From Acanthaster planci (taxonomy: Eukaryota; Echinodermata; Asteroidea; Valvatida; Acanthasteridae): a stretch of DNA of 10,699 nt. The stretch is taken from contig NW_019091383.1 in the NCBI RefSeq assembly GCF_001949145.1, positions 1,065,550-1,076,248 of the forward strand. The letters are read 5' to 3'. A program made the position numbers and the translations under genes. How positions within the stretch are numbered: position 1 is the stretch's first letter; the number at the start of each line of letters is the position of its first letter. The notes beneath the pieces were generated by a model. The model was not told the origin of the DNA. It saw only the letters and a list, made by a program, of their open reading frames with translations, and searched no databases. Below, in pieces: positions 1-8,526 of the stretch.

Positions 1-49
1 CGAGGTTTTCAAGCCTCTCTTTGAGTTCACCTCTGAACAGAAGAAGTAA
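1..49 (+). CDS. 3' end of an upstream theta-class glutathione S-transferase paralogue (partial, last exon)
   Basis: Only the last coding bases are inside the window. Reading from base 2 gives EVFKPLFEFTSEQKK and a TAA stop at 47-49. This closely matches the C-terminus of the complete GST at 6690-6845, which ends EVFKDLFKHGARQLKK. EVFK, LF, Q and the final KK are shared and the stop is at nearly the same place. The simplest reading is the last exon of a tandem GSTT duplicate on the same strand, conjugating glutathione to electrophiles in the cytosol like its neighbour. The stop is intact and the visible part shows no damage, but it is only 15 codons, so whether the whole gene works cannot be judged. 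A chance match of this length directly upstream of a GSTT gene is unlikely. Confidence 0.72.
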   Translation, partial: EVFKPLFEFTSEQKK

Positions 50-574
50 CATGGATCACGAAATATACTGACTCTCCTCGGATGTGATCCTACTTACGAA
101 AAATTACAGTTTACTTATAGCACCCACATTTTTACTTTAGGCAATTATGCATGTACATGTTGTTATCCGGTTCGTAAGTGACTTCGTTACAAAGGAAGAC
201 GCGTCACAGGCTCCCATTGGACGATCACTGAAGTTTCGCGTTAACTTCCGGTTCCATGGTTCCAGTAAACGACGATAAATACAGCGCTGTGGTTCATGTG
301 CAGTGGGCGTGGTTTAAACTGAAGTGAAGTCACACTTACGAACCCTAACCCTACATATGTATACTTGTGGGGTATTTCCTTTGTTCTCGTGTACAAAACT
401 CCCACACAACACGGAAAAAACTTAACATCACTGCCATTTCAACCAAATTCTGTTTCCTGAGTTGAAATTTCGACCGTATGTCCCTTATATAAAACACTTC
501 AATCTGCGATGGATGAATGGCACTTGAAAATTTCCCCTTTTTGAGTAAATTTGAAATAGCTATTTCGTGAAATT

Positions 575-605
575 CTTGTGGGGTACCACTTTAGTACCCC
601 ACAAG
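575..605. repeat. Perfect 12-bp inverted repeat, CTTGTGGGGTAC arms, 7-bp loop
   Basis: The left arm 575-586 (CTTGTGGGGTAC) and right arm 594-605 (GTACCCCACAAG) are perfect reverse complements around a 7-base loop. A direct copy of the arm, with one extra C, follows at 619-631. An 11-base match, CTTGTGGGGTA, lies upstream at 364-374. Four copies within about 270 bp look like debris of an interspersed element, but no terminal repeats or target-site duplication could be defined. Confidence 0.7.
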
Positions 606-960
606 GATCAAAACTGACCTTGTGGGGTACCTTCCATTGTTCCGGTAACCCTCAAGGCACCATGTACAGGCGCCGGATTGTGTGTAAGAGTTACGTGTGT
701 TTCTTTTTTTCTTTGAAGTTTCTAGCTGTATTGCTTTACAAAAATTGCCGAGGAACGTTGTCCTTACACAGTTCTTTATTTTAAATTGGCATTAAACTCA
801 AACATTAGGGCCTAAACAGGTAAAAAAGGTTTACAGCATCGCAATTACGGGTCAGTGTTAGGGCATTTGCATATACATGAAGTTGCGTGCTTAGACCTAA
901 ATTTATGTTACAAAGATTAGGATACTAGTTAGCCTCTGTGCGAAATGAGTGGTGTACGGC

Positions 961-1015
961 TGTGGATTTTCCACAACAGCGTAATAGGGTCTCTAAAACT
1001 GTGGCCATAGCCACA
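961..1015. repeat. Two adjacent hairpins with related TGTGG arms
   Basis: TGTGGA (961-966) pairs with TCCACA (970-975) across a 3-base loop. TGTGGC (1000-1005) pairs with GCCACA (1010-1015) across a 4-base loop. The pair starts 39 bases apart, so it may be one small structure duplicated. The stems are only six base pairs and the function is unknown. Confidence 0.5.
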
Positions 1016-1872
1016 AACAGCCGATTGGAAGCATTGCCTTAGACATGACCAAGATGGGGGTAAGCCCTCACCATACGGTTACGGTACAGCTTTTCAGTAA
1101 CGAAGTGAATTCTCTAAGAGAGTCAACTTTTAAGTTCAGTTTAGAAACAGTGTTTGTGTACCTTGTGCCGGTCTTTCAGTGTGCAGAAAGATATCTGGAA
1201 AATAAAGGGGTTTGCCTTCGGTATGATTTGAAGATATTCTTCTTCTTTCTGAGCTTTAATTCTCAGAGAGTTATTACCATCTGATTAGACCTGAACAATT
1301 TTATTCAAAATTTATGCAACAAATTATAAATATCCGTTGCAAATCCTTCAAATTGTATTAGAAAAGCAAAAAAATTCGACAATATAGCCGACATAATTAT
1401 TTGCTAATTGCCCTAGGCGCGAAGGGTAGGCGCGGGTGCCCGCTTTATGCACGCACTGGTTTTCAACGCAGAAACCCTTTTTTACTCCGAAACAAAATGG
1501 GCATTTCGGCAGTTAATATGTGCCTTTAGACACCTTTGGCCATTTTGAAATTGACTTAATTATGGGAAATGAGCAATTGATACCCAAGGGCAGGGTGGCG
1601 TTAAGTAATTGTGACAACCCTAGTACAGAAACATGCAGATTTCTTCTCTCTGTTTAATTAAACTCATCCTCAGGCAATAAATTATTGATTGCCTGGGCGA
1701 ATATTGCCGATTAGGATCTCACTGGCTACGCAACATTCCAAAGTTCCGATACCGCGATAATATGGGAACCGAGTATACATGATCACAAATACATGTACAT
1801 GTTGAATTATAATGTTGAGAAAAAACTTAATGCCTAAATGGTTATGATATTAAGGTTTGAAGTGGTTTTTTG

Positions 1873-1920
1873 GTTGTTGTTGTTGTTGTTGTTGTTGTTT
1901 TGCTTTGTTTTGTTTTGTTG
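1873..1920 (+). repeat. (GTT)9 microsatellite followed by GTTTT-like repeats
   Basis: Nine perfect GTT units run from 1873 to 1899. They are followed by a degenerate G-plus-T tract with TTTTG periodicity to about 1920. This is a simple sequence repeat, probably polymorphic in length, with no sign of coding. Confidence 0.92.
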
Positions 1921-2226
1921 TCATGTATGCACGCGTCGATGCTCACATAAACTAGAATTTTATTAATGAGTTGGTCAGTGTCGTAATCCTTCAAACATTT
2001 CCCCAAACGTTTTTCACTGACATGCCACGATTTGCGTTGACCTTGGTTTTTGTCGACCGTAATCGTGAAATATTACTCTCTTCGTGACAACCTCTTGGAG
2101 GCGCTCTGTTTAGCCTTGCAATGGATGGTTATAACGAATTGCCTGAATTGGCTGCATTCACACTCAACAGCCGCAGACGCAAAGTGTGTGCGTGTGACCC
2201 CATAGTGCCTTACTGTTCAGGAAGTA

Positions 2227-2236
2227 GTGACCCGGC
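2227..2236 (+). promoter_or_regulatory. Antioxidant-response-element-like motif (RTGACnnnGC)
   Basis: GTGACCCGGC matches the core consensus RTGACnnnGC bound by CNC-bZIP/small Maf factors (Nrf2 family), which commonly control GST genes. It lies about 140 bp upstream of the proposed 5' untranslated exon end at 2377, where a promoter would be expected. An octamer-like ATTTGCAT follows at 2265-2272. The core is short enough to occur by chance in a window this size, so only the position argues for it. Confidence 0.3.
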
Positions 2237-2324
2237 CCGCAGATAAACTCGTCACTCGCATGCGATTTGCATTTGTGTTTGCTGCCAAAGCTTTGATTTG
2301 TAGTAACCTTTGAACTAGCTGGGG

Positions 2325-2377
2325 TTCTGTGCCTCGCAGTCAGCCGACGGAGGCGTTCACATTGATCAACACCACAG
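2325..2377 (+). other. Possible 5' untranslated exon of the GST gene (donor at 2377/2378)
   Basis: The junction accacag|gtgagt at 2377/2378 is a full-consensus animal splice donor in a relatively GC-rich patch. It is followed by 1 kb without exons, up to an acceptor-like AG at 3451-3452 just before the GST start. Joined there, it would form a 5' untranslated exon and a 1,075-base leader intron. Read through that junction in the GST frame, the exon is open from a TAG at about 2319 but contains no ATG, so the first ATG would remain 3487. The exon start is a guess, and no TATA box is obvious. Confidence 0.35.
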
Positions 2378-3450
2378 GTGAGTTAGGCACATAGAGACAC
2401 CAATGTATCTGTATCATTTTAAGGCTGGGTGGGATTAGGTGCAAGTACGTGTATTCAGCGCTTCAAGGCTTACGCCACGGGAAGATAGATCTGCCACAAT
2501 TACTGTATATAGGTAAAGCTGGAAAACGCTTTCTGTAGAAACTGGCGGTAGGCTTATGCCCAAGTTTCAGGCATTTTGTCGGGCCCAATATCACTCAATT
2601 AAGTCTTATTCCCTTCCTATCAAGGTAAACACTCATAAGGTCAACTGGGGCGTATTCTTGACAACTCGCGGTATGCACAACCATTGAATTTCTCAGTTCT
2701 AACCGGATGTACCTGTTAAAGCTCATTCCACAACGACTGTTTCATGATTCTGTGTGAGGTCGGGTGTAATGACGACGAGCGATCGTATTCGCTAAGTGTG
2801 GACACGGAGCTGAGCGCTAAAAAATCTTTGATTCGTCCTCAATAGAGACGCAGGTTATGGAGTTGACAACGTCCATTTCATGATTTTGGCACCATCATCG
2901 GTTGCAGAACGGTCAAAGACTTTGAAAAAACTCTATATTGAAAATAATTAAATAATCATTTCTATTACTTAGTGACATCTAAAGCGGAAGGACACTGAAA
3001 GTGCACGTGTAGTCAGTATAGTATGGGGATTTCAGTAGACTTGTGCATGAGCACACCTTCTTCGGGTATATGTCCCATATTTTGACTTTGGGATGGGCTT
3101 TTAAATCAAAAAAGAAGTTGGAGGTATTTATCGAGCGTCCCAACAACCAAAATAAATGCTGAAAGAGTACAAAAGCATTAACGTAGTCGTTTTGATGTAA
3201 GGTGAGGCCGGGGTTAAGATTCTGTGTAGGGCCAGGCAATTTAAGTCACCGCCCCCCCCCCCGTCCTTTGGAACTGGCAGGTTTACGCCCAGAAATTGTT
3301 GCCTTCCGGCACCAACACATCATAAGGAGACATTTCAAAAAATGGCCACATCTGTTATTAATAGCTCATTTCTCAATAACATTTATATAGTAAGATATGT
3401 ATATACATGTACTGAAGTGGATGTCATTTACGGCCTTTTTTATTAATCTT
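2378..3450 (+). other. Upstream spacer or leader intron of the GST gene
   Basis: No exon is recognised here. If the donor at 2377 is used, this is a 5' UTR intron; otherwise it is upstream flank. It contains an 11-base run of C at 3252-3262. Its 3' end, pyrimidine-rich and with attaat then cttag (about 3436-3452), could supply a branch point and acceptor. The short open frames in it show no family resemblance. Confidence 0.4.
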
Positions 3451-3486
3451 AGATATTGTTCAGGGTTTGAACCTTTCCTGTCCGCC

Positions 3487-3598
3487 ATGGTGTTGACGGT
3501 CTGTGGACATCGGATGTCCCAGCCTGCTCGCAGTGTCTACCTGTTCTGTAAGGTTGCGAAGATTCCGTACGTTGAGAAAAATATCGACCTGGTCCACG
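3487..3598 (+). CDS. GSTT exon 1 (residues 1-37, phase 1 end)
   Basis: The start is chosen at 3487 because ccgccATGg is a near-ideal Kozak site and because it places SQPAR so that the serine is residue 11, as in known GSTTs. It encodes the first beta strand and helix of the thioredoxin-like fold. The donor is cacg|gtatgt at 3598/3599. In-frame ATGs also exist upstream at 3397 and 3421, after an in-frame TAA at 3391, so a longer N-terminus cannot be fully excluded. Confidence 0.9.
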
Positions 3599-6500
3599 GT
3601 ATGTTTCTTATACAATGAAGGGAATATGTGTAATTTTGAGAAATAAGGTATTTTTATTCATCTATTTATTCTGTTCATCCAATGGAAATGCTCATGACGG
3701 GATGAAGTGGTCATTGAGAAGATGATGAAGAAACGTCCAGATTTAGAGGTAAAAGGACACTCATGGTTCTAGGGAAAACCCACGGAATCAGGCAGGAACT
3801 GAAAACCCAATCTACATGCTGACCTGGGTGGGATTTAGACCCGGGTCACAGAGGTGGAAGGCGGGGAAAGAGCCACTTTACACTGACCTGACTCCCCTTT
3901 TGCGTTTGCTGTTATTGACGCAACCGAAGCAATAGGCTACGTGTGCCTTGCACTTTAGATTTACAAAAGATTCCAAATGGTTTCATTTGTCTGTACGTTA
4001 AATCCTGGGGACTTGCTGCCACTCACCCACATTTACTTGGAAAGGGTAACTAACCTCCTTCACCGAATCATGTGAAAGAAGTAGGCCAATCACGTCCACT
4101 GACGGGCAACGTATTGTGAATTACCTAATCAGTGCATGTGCGCGCGGTGCACACCTGTCACGCGGAATTCACCCTTGTCATTGTTTAAAAAGTTGGAGTC
4201 TTATGAGTGCTTGGAATAATGATGTCACGTCTCCAGGAATAGCCGCCTTTCCCATCTCCCCGTTAAGGGCGGGCCGGTGCAGACCAGGAAACTTGTAGAA
4301 TAGCGACGTAATGCACTAATTGAAAAATTATTAAGTTCTCTTGTGATCCATGTCTCCATGTCGTCTTTTCAGATGAACAGAGACAGGAAGCCTATCTGGC
4401 GATCAATCCGCTAGGCCAAGTACCGTCTATTGTGGATGATGACTTTAAACTTGCCGAAAGGTAAACATGGTCGTAGCCTAAGTGCTAAGGCTTCATTAAA
4501 TACTGGATAGCTATTATGTGCAGAAAAGCCCCCCCCCCTTCATTAAAAAAATACTTAGAATGGTAAAAATGAAATGGACTCCGGTATCAATGTTCGCATC
4601 ATTCAATTTGAATTTTACTCTTTGTAGTATCATAGCAGTATTTCCCTCGCATGAATAATAAAATGTTTACCCGGAAATCACTTTTTTGAAAGTGCATTTC
4701 TTAATAACATAAAATAATTTTTCCATCATACGTCCTAAAAATTGGAAACTTGAGACGGTTTTTCACGATCCGCACTTGATATTGTTTTGATTTAAGACGT
4801 AATTGTGCTAGATTAAAAAAACTTTCTTGATTTATAGAACGTGTAAGTATGACGAGAAAGATGGTCACTACACTATGATGATAATCAAAATATGACAGAA
4901 TTAGCTCATGTTAGCACAGTTTTCTTGGGACAGTGCATACGAGGTGTGTCGACCAGAAATAAAAGTTAATTCCCGTCTGGTGTCTGCCTCACAGTATGGC
5001 GATTTTGAGGTATCTGGCTCGTAAATACAAAGTGGCCGATCACTGGTACCCGGACGACTTGAAGGTAGAGGCCAAAGTCAATCGGTATTTAGACTGGCAT
5101 CACACTGGTCTCCAGACAGCTGCAAGAGGCGTTTTCCATGACGTGGTATGTACAATATGAAACGTACCTCGCATTAGTTTCAATGATAAGAACTGTACCT
5201 GTATAGCTATTGATGATAAGGTCACTCAAGTTTCAAGTTCCGAGCAACACACTCCTACATGGAACACTTTGCATAAGTTTATTTAGCCTTTAATATGTAA
5301 CTTGAGTTTTCAGGGTCACCCTCCTGAAGACGAACAGAGCACACTGTTCGGAACGTCGAGTGTCCACTATCGGTTCTTCTCAGCACCACGCACTCATAAA
5401 AGGGATATTTTCTTGTACATGGTGCAACCCAAGCCTACCTAACTACTTCCACCATGCATAGCTTCAGGTCTTATCAATATGTAACTTTGGTACTCAAGAT
5501 TTTGATTTGTGTTGAGTACCCCCCAACCCCAAAAATATGAGATCATACAAAAGGGGCGGCTCTATCGTTGGTTCAATTTTCAGATCAAACTTATGGTTGT
5601 GTTTGTATCTATGTACCAGTATACTGAGAAATGCCAAGGATTTCTTTTATTGGATTTTTGTATTGATCGTCTCTTTTGAGGTCGTAACGCCGCGACGGAC
5701 TGGAAAGCCAGTCGACGAAGCCAAACTGGCCAAAGATCTCGAGACGTTCGACAAGACTCTCGGAATCATTGAGAAGGTGTTTCTTGGAGATAAGAAGTAT
5801 GTTGCGTCGGATGAAATCAGCATCGCCGACATATGCTGCTTATCGGGGGTAATTATCATTCCGTTGTTTACAGACCAACGAGATTCATTTTACCTTTCAT
5901 TCAAACCAAGACGCTGACGTTTTATCAATGACTCCGCGGTAATTGTAGATATGCAAAATGATGAAAAACGTGTCCTCGAACGCTGACGGCACGTAAGACG
6001 TCAACACGCAGAAAGTCGTACAACAGACGCTTCTTGACGTAGTCCCACCAAAATCAATTAACAAAACGACGTCCGAAACTCGGAAATTTGCACAAAATAC
6101 ATTTCTTAAGTGACAATATCGTCTCTTGAAGCTTAACGGATACTTCAGCTTGATGTATTTTGTTTATAGTCTGCTAAATGGGGCTGTGTAAGGAGAAAAT
6201 AAGCAAAATGAATGGTACTAAGTGGCAGGCACACCTTGTACAGCCATTATGCCTGCGTGCGTGTTTGTACGTATTAACCTTCTTTGGTGGCTTTGAACCT
6301 GGTCCAACTTTGCAGACTGTCTGCATCGATTTTTGCGTATGCCACGATAGTGTTTCCATATCATTCGTTGATATAGAAACCAGGCTTAACCCTTTTTGTC
6401 ATTTGACACTTAATCAATTTTCAGAGCAAAGGTTATTCTCCGGATTGGCTAAAGAAAGTAGGATGAAATTGAAAGCATCATCAAGCGGAAAGAGTCTGTT

Positions 6501-6845
6501 TAAAATCACGTTAGTTAAAATACCGGCAGTTTACATGTTATGCTTACAATAGACAGTATTTGCCTGCACCTTGTTTGGGGACACACTGGCCTGCGGACTG
6601 AAAGACCGCAGAGACTCAAATAAGTGTTTACACCCGTCTTTCCTCTGGTGAATTTTCACACCTTTCCCTTTTTGTTTCTTGTTTGTCAGCTGATGCAAGT
6701 CCTTGCGGTCACGAGGACCGATGTGCTAGCCAAATACCCAAACCTCGCTGCCTGGAAGGAGAGAGTTGAGGAGCAACTCCGCCCCGACTACGACGAAGTT
6801 TTTAAGGATCTCTTTAAGCACGGCGCCCGACAGCTGAAGAAGTAA
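3487..6845 (+). CDS. Theta-class glutathione S-transferase, complete five-exon gene (224 aa)
   Basis: This gene encodes a theta-class GST, a cytosolic dimer that conjugates glutathione to electrophilic substrates in xenobiotic and oxidative-stress detoxification. The coding exons are 3487-3598, 4373-4460, 4995-5145, 5681-5848 and 6690-6845, which sum to 675 bases and keep the frame. All introns are GT-AG, with phases 1, 2, 0 and 0. The thioredoxin-like N-terminal domain (about residues 1-78) has the theta motif M10-SQPAR, with Ser11 as the catalytic serine, NPLGQVP (cis-Pro55) and the glutathione-binding pair Glu66-Ser67. RYLARKYKV and WYP lead into the helical C-terminal domain (about 88-224), where FLGDKKYVASDEISIAD is typical. 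The first three intron positions match my memory of vertebrate GSTT genes. His40 and Lys53 of vertebrate GSTT1 are Gln here, and the C-terminus is about 16 residues shorter. The class is secure; orthology to GSTT1 or GSTT2 is not. Confidence 0.93.
3599..4372 (+). other. GSTT intron 1 (774 bp)
   Basis: The donor is gtatgt and the acceptor is a pyrimidine-rich tcgtcttttcag at 4361-4372. The intron contains a minus-strand tRNA-like SINE fragment at about 3745-3898. The rest shows no recognisable feature. Confidence 0.88.
3745..3898 (-). mobile_element. tRNA-derived SINE-like fragment inside intron 1
   Basis: Read on the minus strand, GGTCTAAATCC (complement of 3832-3842) matches the Pol III B box GGTTCGANTCC at 8 of 11 positions. 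GGTCAGTGTAAAGTGG (complement of 3873-3888) resembles a decayed A box. The spacing is tRNA-like. The following segment, with GGGTTTTCAG and GTGGGTTTTCC motifs, resembles the tRNA-like tails common in marine-animal repeats. No target-site duplication or terminal A-tract was identified, so the ends are approximate and the copy appears old. Confidence 0.5.
4373..4460 (+). CDS. GSTT exon 2 (residues 38-67, enters phase 1, leaves phase 2)
   Basis: The exon completes codon 38 (G|AT, Asp). It carries the glutathione-binding half of the N-terminal domain: INPLGQVPSIVDDD with cis-Pro55, then LAE with Glu66. The Ser67 codon is split as AG|T across intron 2. The acceptor is cttttcag|atg and the donor is gaaag|gtaaac. 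Frame continuity with both neighbours is exact. Confidence 0.93.
4461..4994 (+). other. GSTT intron 2 (534 bp)
   Basis: The donor is gtaaac and the acceptor is tctgcctcacag at 4983-4994. The intron is AT-rich, with a 10-base C run at 4529-4538. No gene or element was recognised in it. Confidence 0.9.
4995..5145 (+). CDS. GSTT exon 3 (residues 67-117, phase 0 end)
   Basis: This exon finishes Ser67 and continues MAILRYLARKYKV, the last helix of the thioredoxin-like domain. The linker with HWYP follows, then the first helices of the all-alpha domain (YLDWHHTGLQ). The donor gtatgt at 5146 leaves a whole number of codons. Between TrpHisHis and the junction there is one residue fewer than in vertebrate GSTT1. 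Confidence 0.93.
5146..5680 (+). other. GSTT intron 3 (535 bp)
   Basis: The donor is gtatgt and the acceptor is gtctcttttgag at 5669-5680. Open reading upstream of 5681 in the exon 4 frame is intronic and shows no GST similarity. Nothing else was recognised. Confidence 0.88.
5681..5848 (+). CDS. GSTT exon 4 (residues 118-173, phase 0 at both ends)
   Basis: It begins VVTPRRTGKPVDEAKL and runs through DKTLGIIEKVFLGDKKYVASDEISIADICCLSG. The Ile-Ala-Asp (N-capping box) region is the folding nucleus conserved in cytosolic GSTs. The donor ggg|gtaatt at 5848/5849 is acceptable. The last codon gives Gly173 where theta GSTs usually have Glu before Leu-Met (…ELM…), an unusual substitution at the splice edge. 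Confidence 0.88.
5849..6689 (+). other. GSTT intron 4 (841 bp)
   Basis: The donor is gtaatt and the acceptor is a long pyrimidine tract ending gtttgtcag at 6681-6689. The 124-codon open frame at 6178-6552 inside it has no recognisable family signature and is most likely chance. No repeats of note were seen. Confidence 0.87.
6690..6845 (+). CDS. GSTT exon 5 (residues 174-224 and stop)
   Basis: This exon encodes LMQVLAV, then KYPNLAAWKERVE, the typical GST C-terminal segment with a conserved Trp. It ends DEVFKDLFKHGARQLKK and TAA at 6843-6845. The ending matches the upstream paralogue at 1-49, so the short C-terminus is shared by the cluster and is not a local truncation. Confidence 0.93.
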   Translation: MMQVLAVTRTDVLAKYPNLAAWKERVEEQLRPDYDEVFKDLFKHGARQLKK

Positions 6846-7519
6846 TGAAACCCATTAATTAATGGCACTGTTACTTGAACGTAATGAGGCAACTTGCCTT
6901 CATTCTAGGCTGGCATATAACTAAATTCACGCTAACAGGTACAATGCAGTAATTGAATATGCAAACAAAGAAAAATTCATACATATTCGCAGTAATAGGC
7001 CTATGTGCCGAAAGGTAATCTCGTTACTTGTAAATTTGAGCAACGTATTCTCGGTTTTTTATTTACTAGGTGTAAGCAGGAAGCTCACATTAATGCAATT
7101 AATTTTGATGTATAGTGTAATTCGACGACCAGAATTAGAAGCCATTACTGCAGTCACACAACGCTCGTGGACAGGTGGTACGCATGTGTTACATGCGCCT
7201 TTTACCAATAGGGAGTCGTAATTTGCCACACGTGCGTCCGACTGAAGAATGTTCGTGAGAGTGCAGTGCCTCCGTAGTAATCCTGACGGCGCCTAATATT
7301 TGATTAGTCTGTCCACCTCGAGCAGAAGCACCCCCTCATCGGTTGGTCGGGAGTTAATTTTCTTAGTCGTTCGTGAACCAGCGAAGTTCAGTTCCAACGA
7401 TAGGGGTGCACCCACGCAAAAAGGCCAGAAATATGTCGGCTAAGCTCATTAATGAAAGTTATACACTCAAAATACGCTGTATTAGAGAGTTGTATGAGAG
7501 GCGTGGAATTGGGCAATGG

Positions 7520-7525
7520 AATAAA
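7520..7525 (+). terminator. Candidate poly(A) signal AATAAA of the GSTT gene
   Basis: This is the first canonical AATAAA I found after the stop at 6845, about 675 bases downstream. A non-canonical signal closer to the stop would be equally plausible, so the assignment is tentative. Confidence 0.25.
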
Positions 7526-7535
7526 ATATGGCACT

Positions 7536-7562
7536 GAACCTCTGGCCCGGAATCAGAGGTTC
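7536..7562. repeat. Perfect 9-bp hairpin GAACCTCTG / CAGAGGTTC
   Basis: The arms at 7536-7544 and 7554-7562 are perfect complements around a 9-base loop, 10 bases after the candidate AATAAA at 7520. It could fold in a 3' UTR transcript or be a repeat remnant. There is no further support. Confidence 0.5.
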
Positions 7563-8489
7563 CAATTTTGAGAATTTGGATGTAATGGGGTCCGAAATTG
7601 GCACTGTTTAGCCGATGTTTAGCTAAAGATTGTGAGGGGAGCTGCTGAATTTTCCTTGGAAGCCGCATGGACGCCAAATGTGTTACTTTTTTGTATATGG
7701 CCAACTGATTTCTGTTTTACGTACAGTACAATGACCATCAGTGATTTGGTGCCATGCACGGATACATATGAAGTAAGATATGGGACGGAGAGCACACCTG
7801 CCCCCTTTTGTTGGTCATTGTTCGATCGTAATCTCAGGAATTCGTTTAAGACATCTGGGGGACGTGTTAGGGGTCAATAGTCTAGAGTGTGTATAGGGAT
7901 TGGACATGTAAGGGGGATACCCCCTCCGTCCCACGGATGTAACCCCTCGTGACCTTGCATTTGAGTTTGTTGGCAGAAGCACAGACTCTTCCTGTACTGA
8001 GCAATCTTACCACAAAATAAGCTCATGTACCGTCTTCCGACTCACACACTTTAGGTTAGAACAGTTTTAGAACGCAGAAAGGCGTCAGCATGTCCGTTGT
8101 GGGGGTTAGGTCCCAGACGTAATGGTAAGACGCTGAAAAAGGAGCTTGTCACTTCCATGTTGTGCTGTTCCTCACCTGTTGAACGCAATGGTATATTTAC
8201 TACGCGATCATTTGCTTTCTCACGGTGTAAATTGCCAACGTAGTTCCAACTTCAATGATACGATATCGAATATAAGTCCGAGGGAGCCAGTAATGTAAAA
8301 AAAAAAAGCTCGTGTAGTATTCGAATAGTATTATAACGGTAAGATAGAATAATTGCTCATAAAATTATTATTTGTTGACTTAATAATAACAACTGGAAAA
8401 GTGCCCTGGAGGTATTTCAGACGTACACACAAACAAATGTTGACCTCCATTTCCACCCCCAGAAACATATCCCAAATAAATGTCCTAAA

Positions 8490-8526
8490 CCTTATCCTCA
8501 TCGACAGAAATCCTTATCCTCATCGA
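8490..8526 (+). repeat. Two copies of CCTTATCCTCATCGA, 22 bp apart
   Basis: The 15-base word occurs perfectly at 8490-8504 and 8512-8526. It is a small local duplication with no known function. Confidence 0.75.

Larger units (their letters stand above)
50..2230. other. Intergenic spacer between the upstream GST end and the next GST gene
   Basis: No coding exon could be supported here. The open frames are short and resemble no protein I recognise. The stretch holds the 3' untranslated region and flank of the upstream GST, an inverted repeat at 575-605 with further copies nearby, two short hairpins at 961-1015, and a (GTT)9 tract at 1873-1899. Possible poly(A) signals for the upstream gene are ATTAAA at 791-796 and AATAAA at 1201-1206 and 1676-1681. 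All are far from the stop at 49, so none can be assigned. AACCCTAACCCTA at 341-353 is just two telomere-like units. Confidence 0.6.

Noticed and set aside
341-353. Telomere-like AACCCTAACCCTA
   Set aside because: Only two units; too short to be a telomeric or interstitial array.
2184-2200. GCGTG xenobiotic-response core near 2190
   Set aside because: Lacks the preceding T of the TNGCGTG core and the five-base core is too common to claim.
2121-2246. 41-codon open frame starting ATG GAT GGT upstream of the GST gene
   Set aside because: No family resemblance or splice support; it lies in the presumed promoter region.
5314-5345. Exon-2-like string gacgaacagag after tttcag in intron 3
   Set aside because: The match is under 12 bases and the following codons do not resemble GST exon 2.
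5537-5680. Reading frame extending upstream of exon 4
   Set aside because: The GST similarity starts exactly after the acceptor at 5679-5680; the upstream residues are hydrophobic intron translation.
6178-6552. 124-codon + strand open frame in intron 4
   Set aside because: It lies between two GST exons with good splice sites, has no recognisable domain and overlaps an opposite-strand open frame; chance is more likely.
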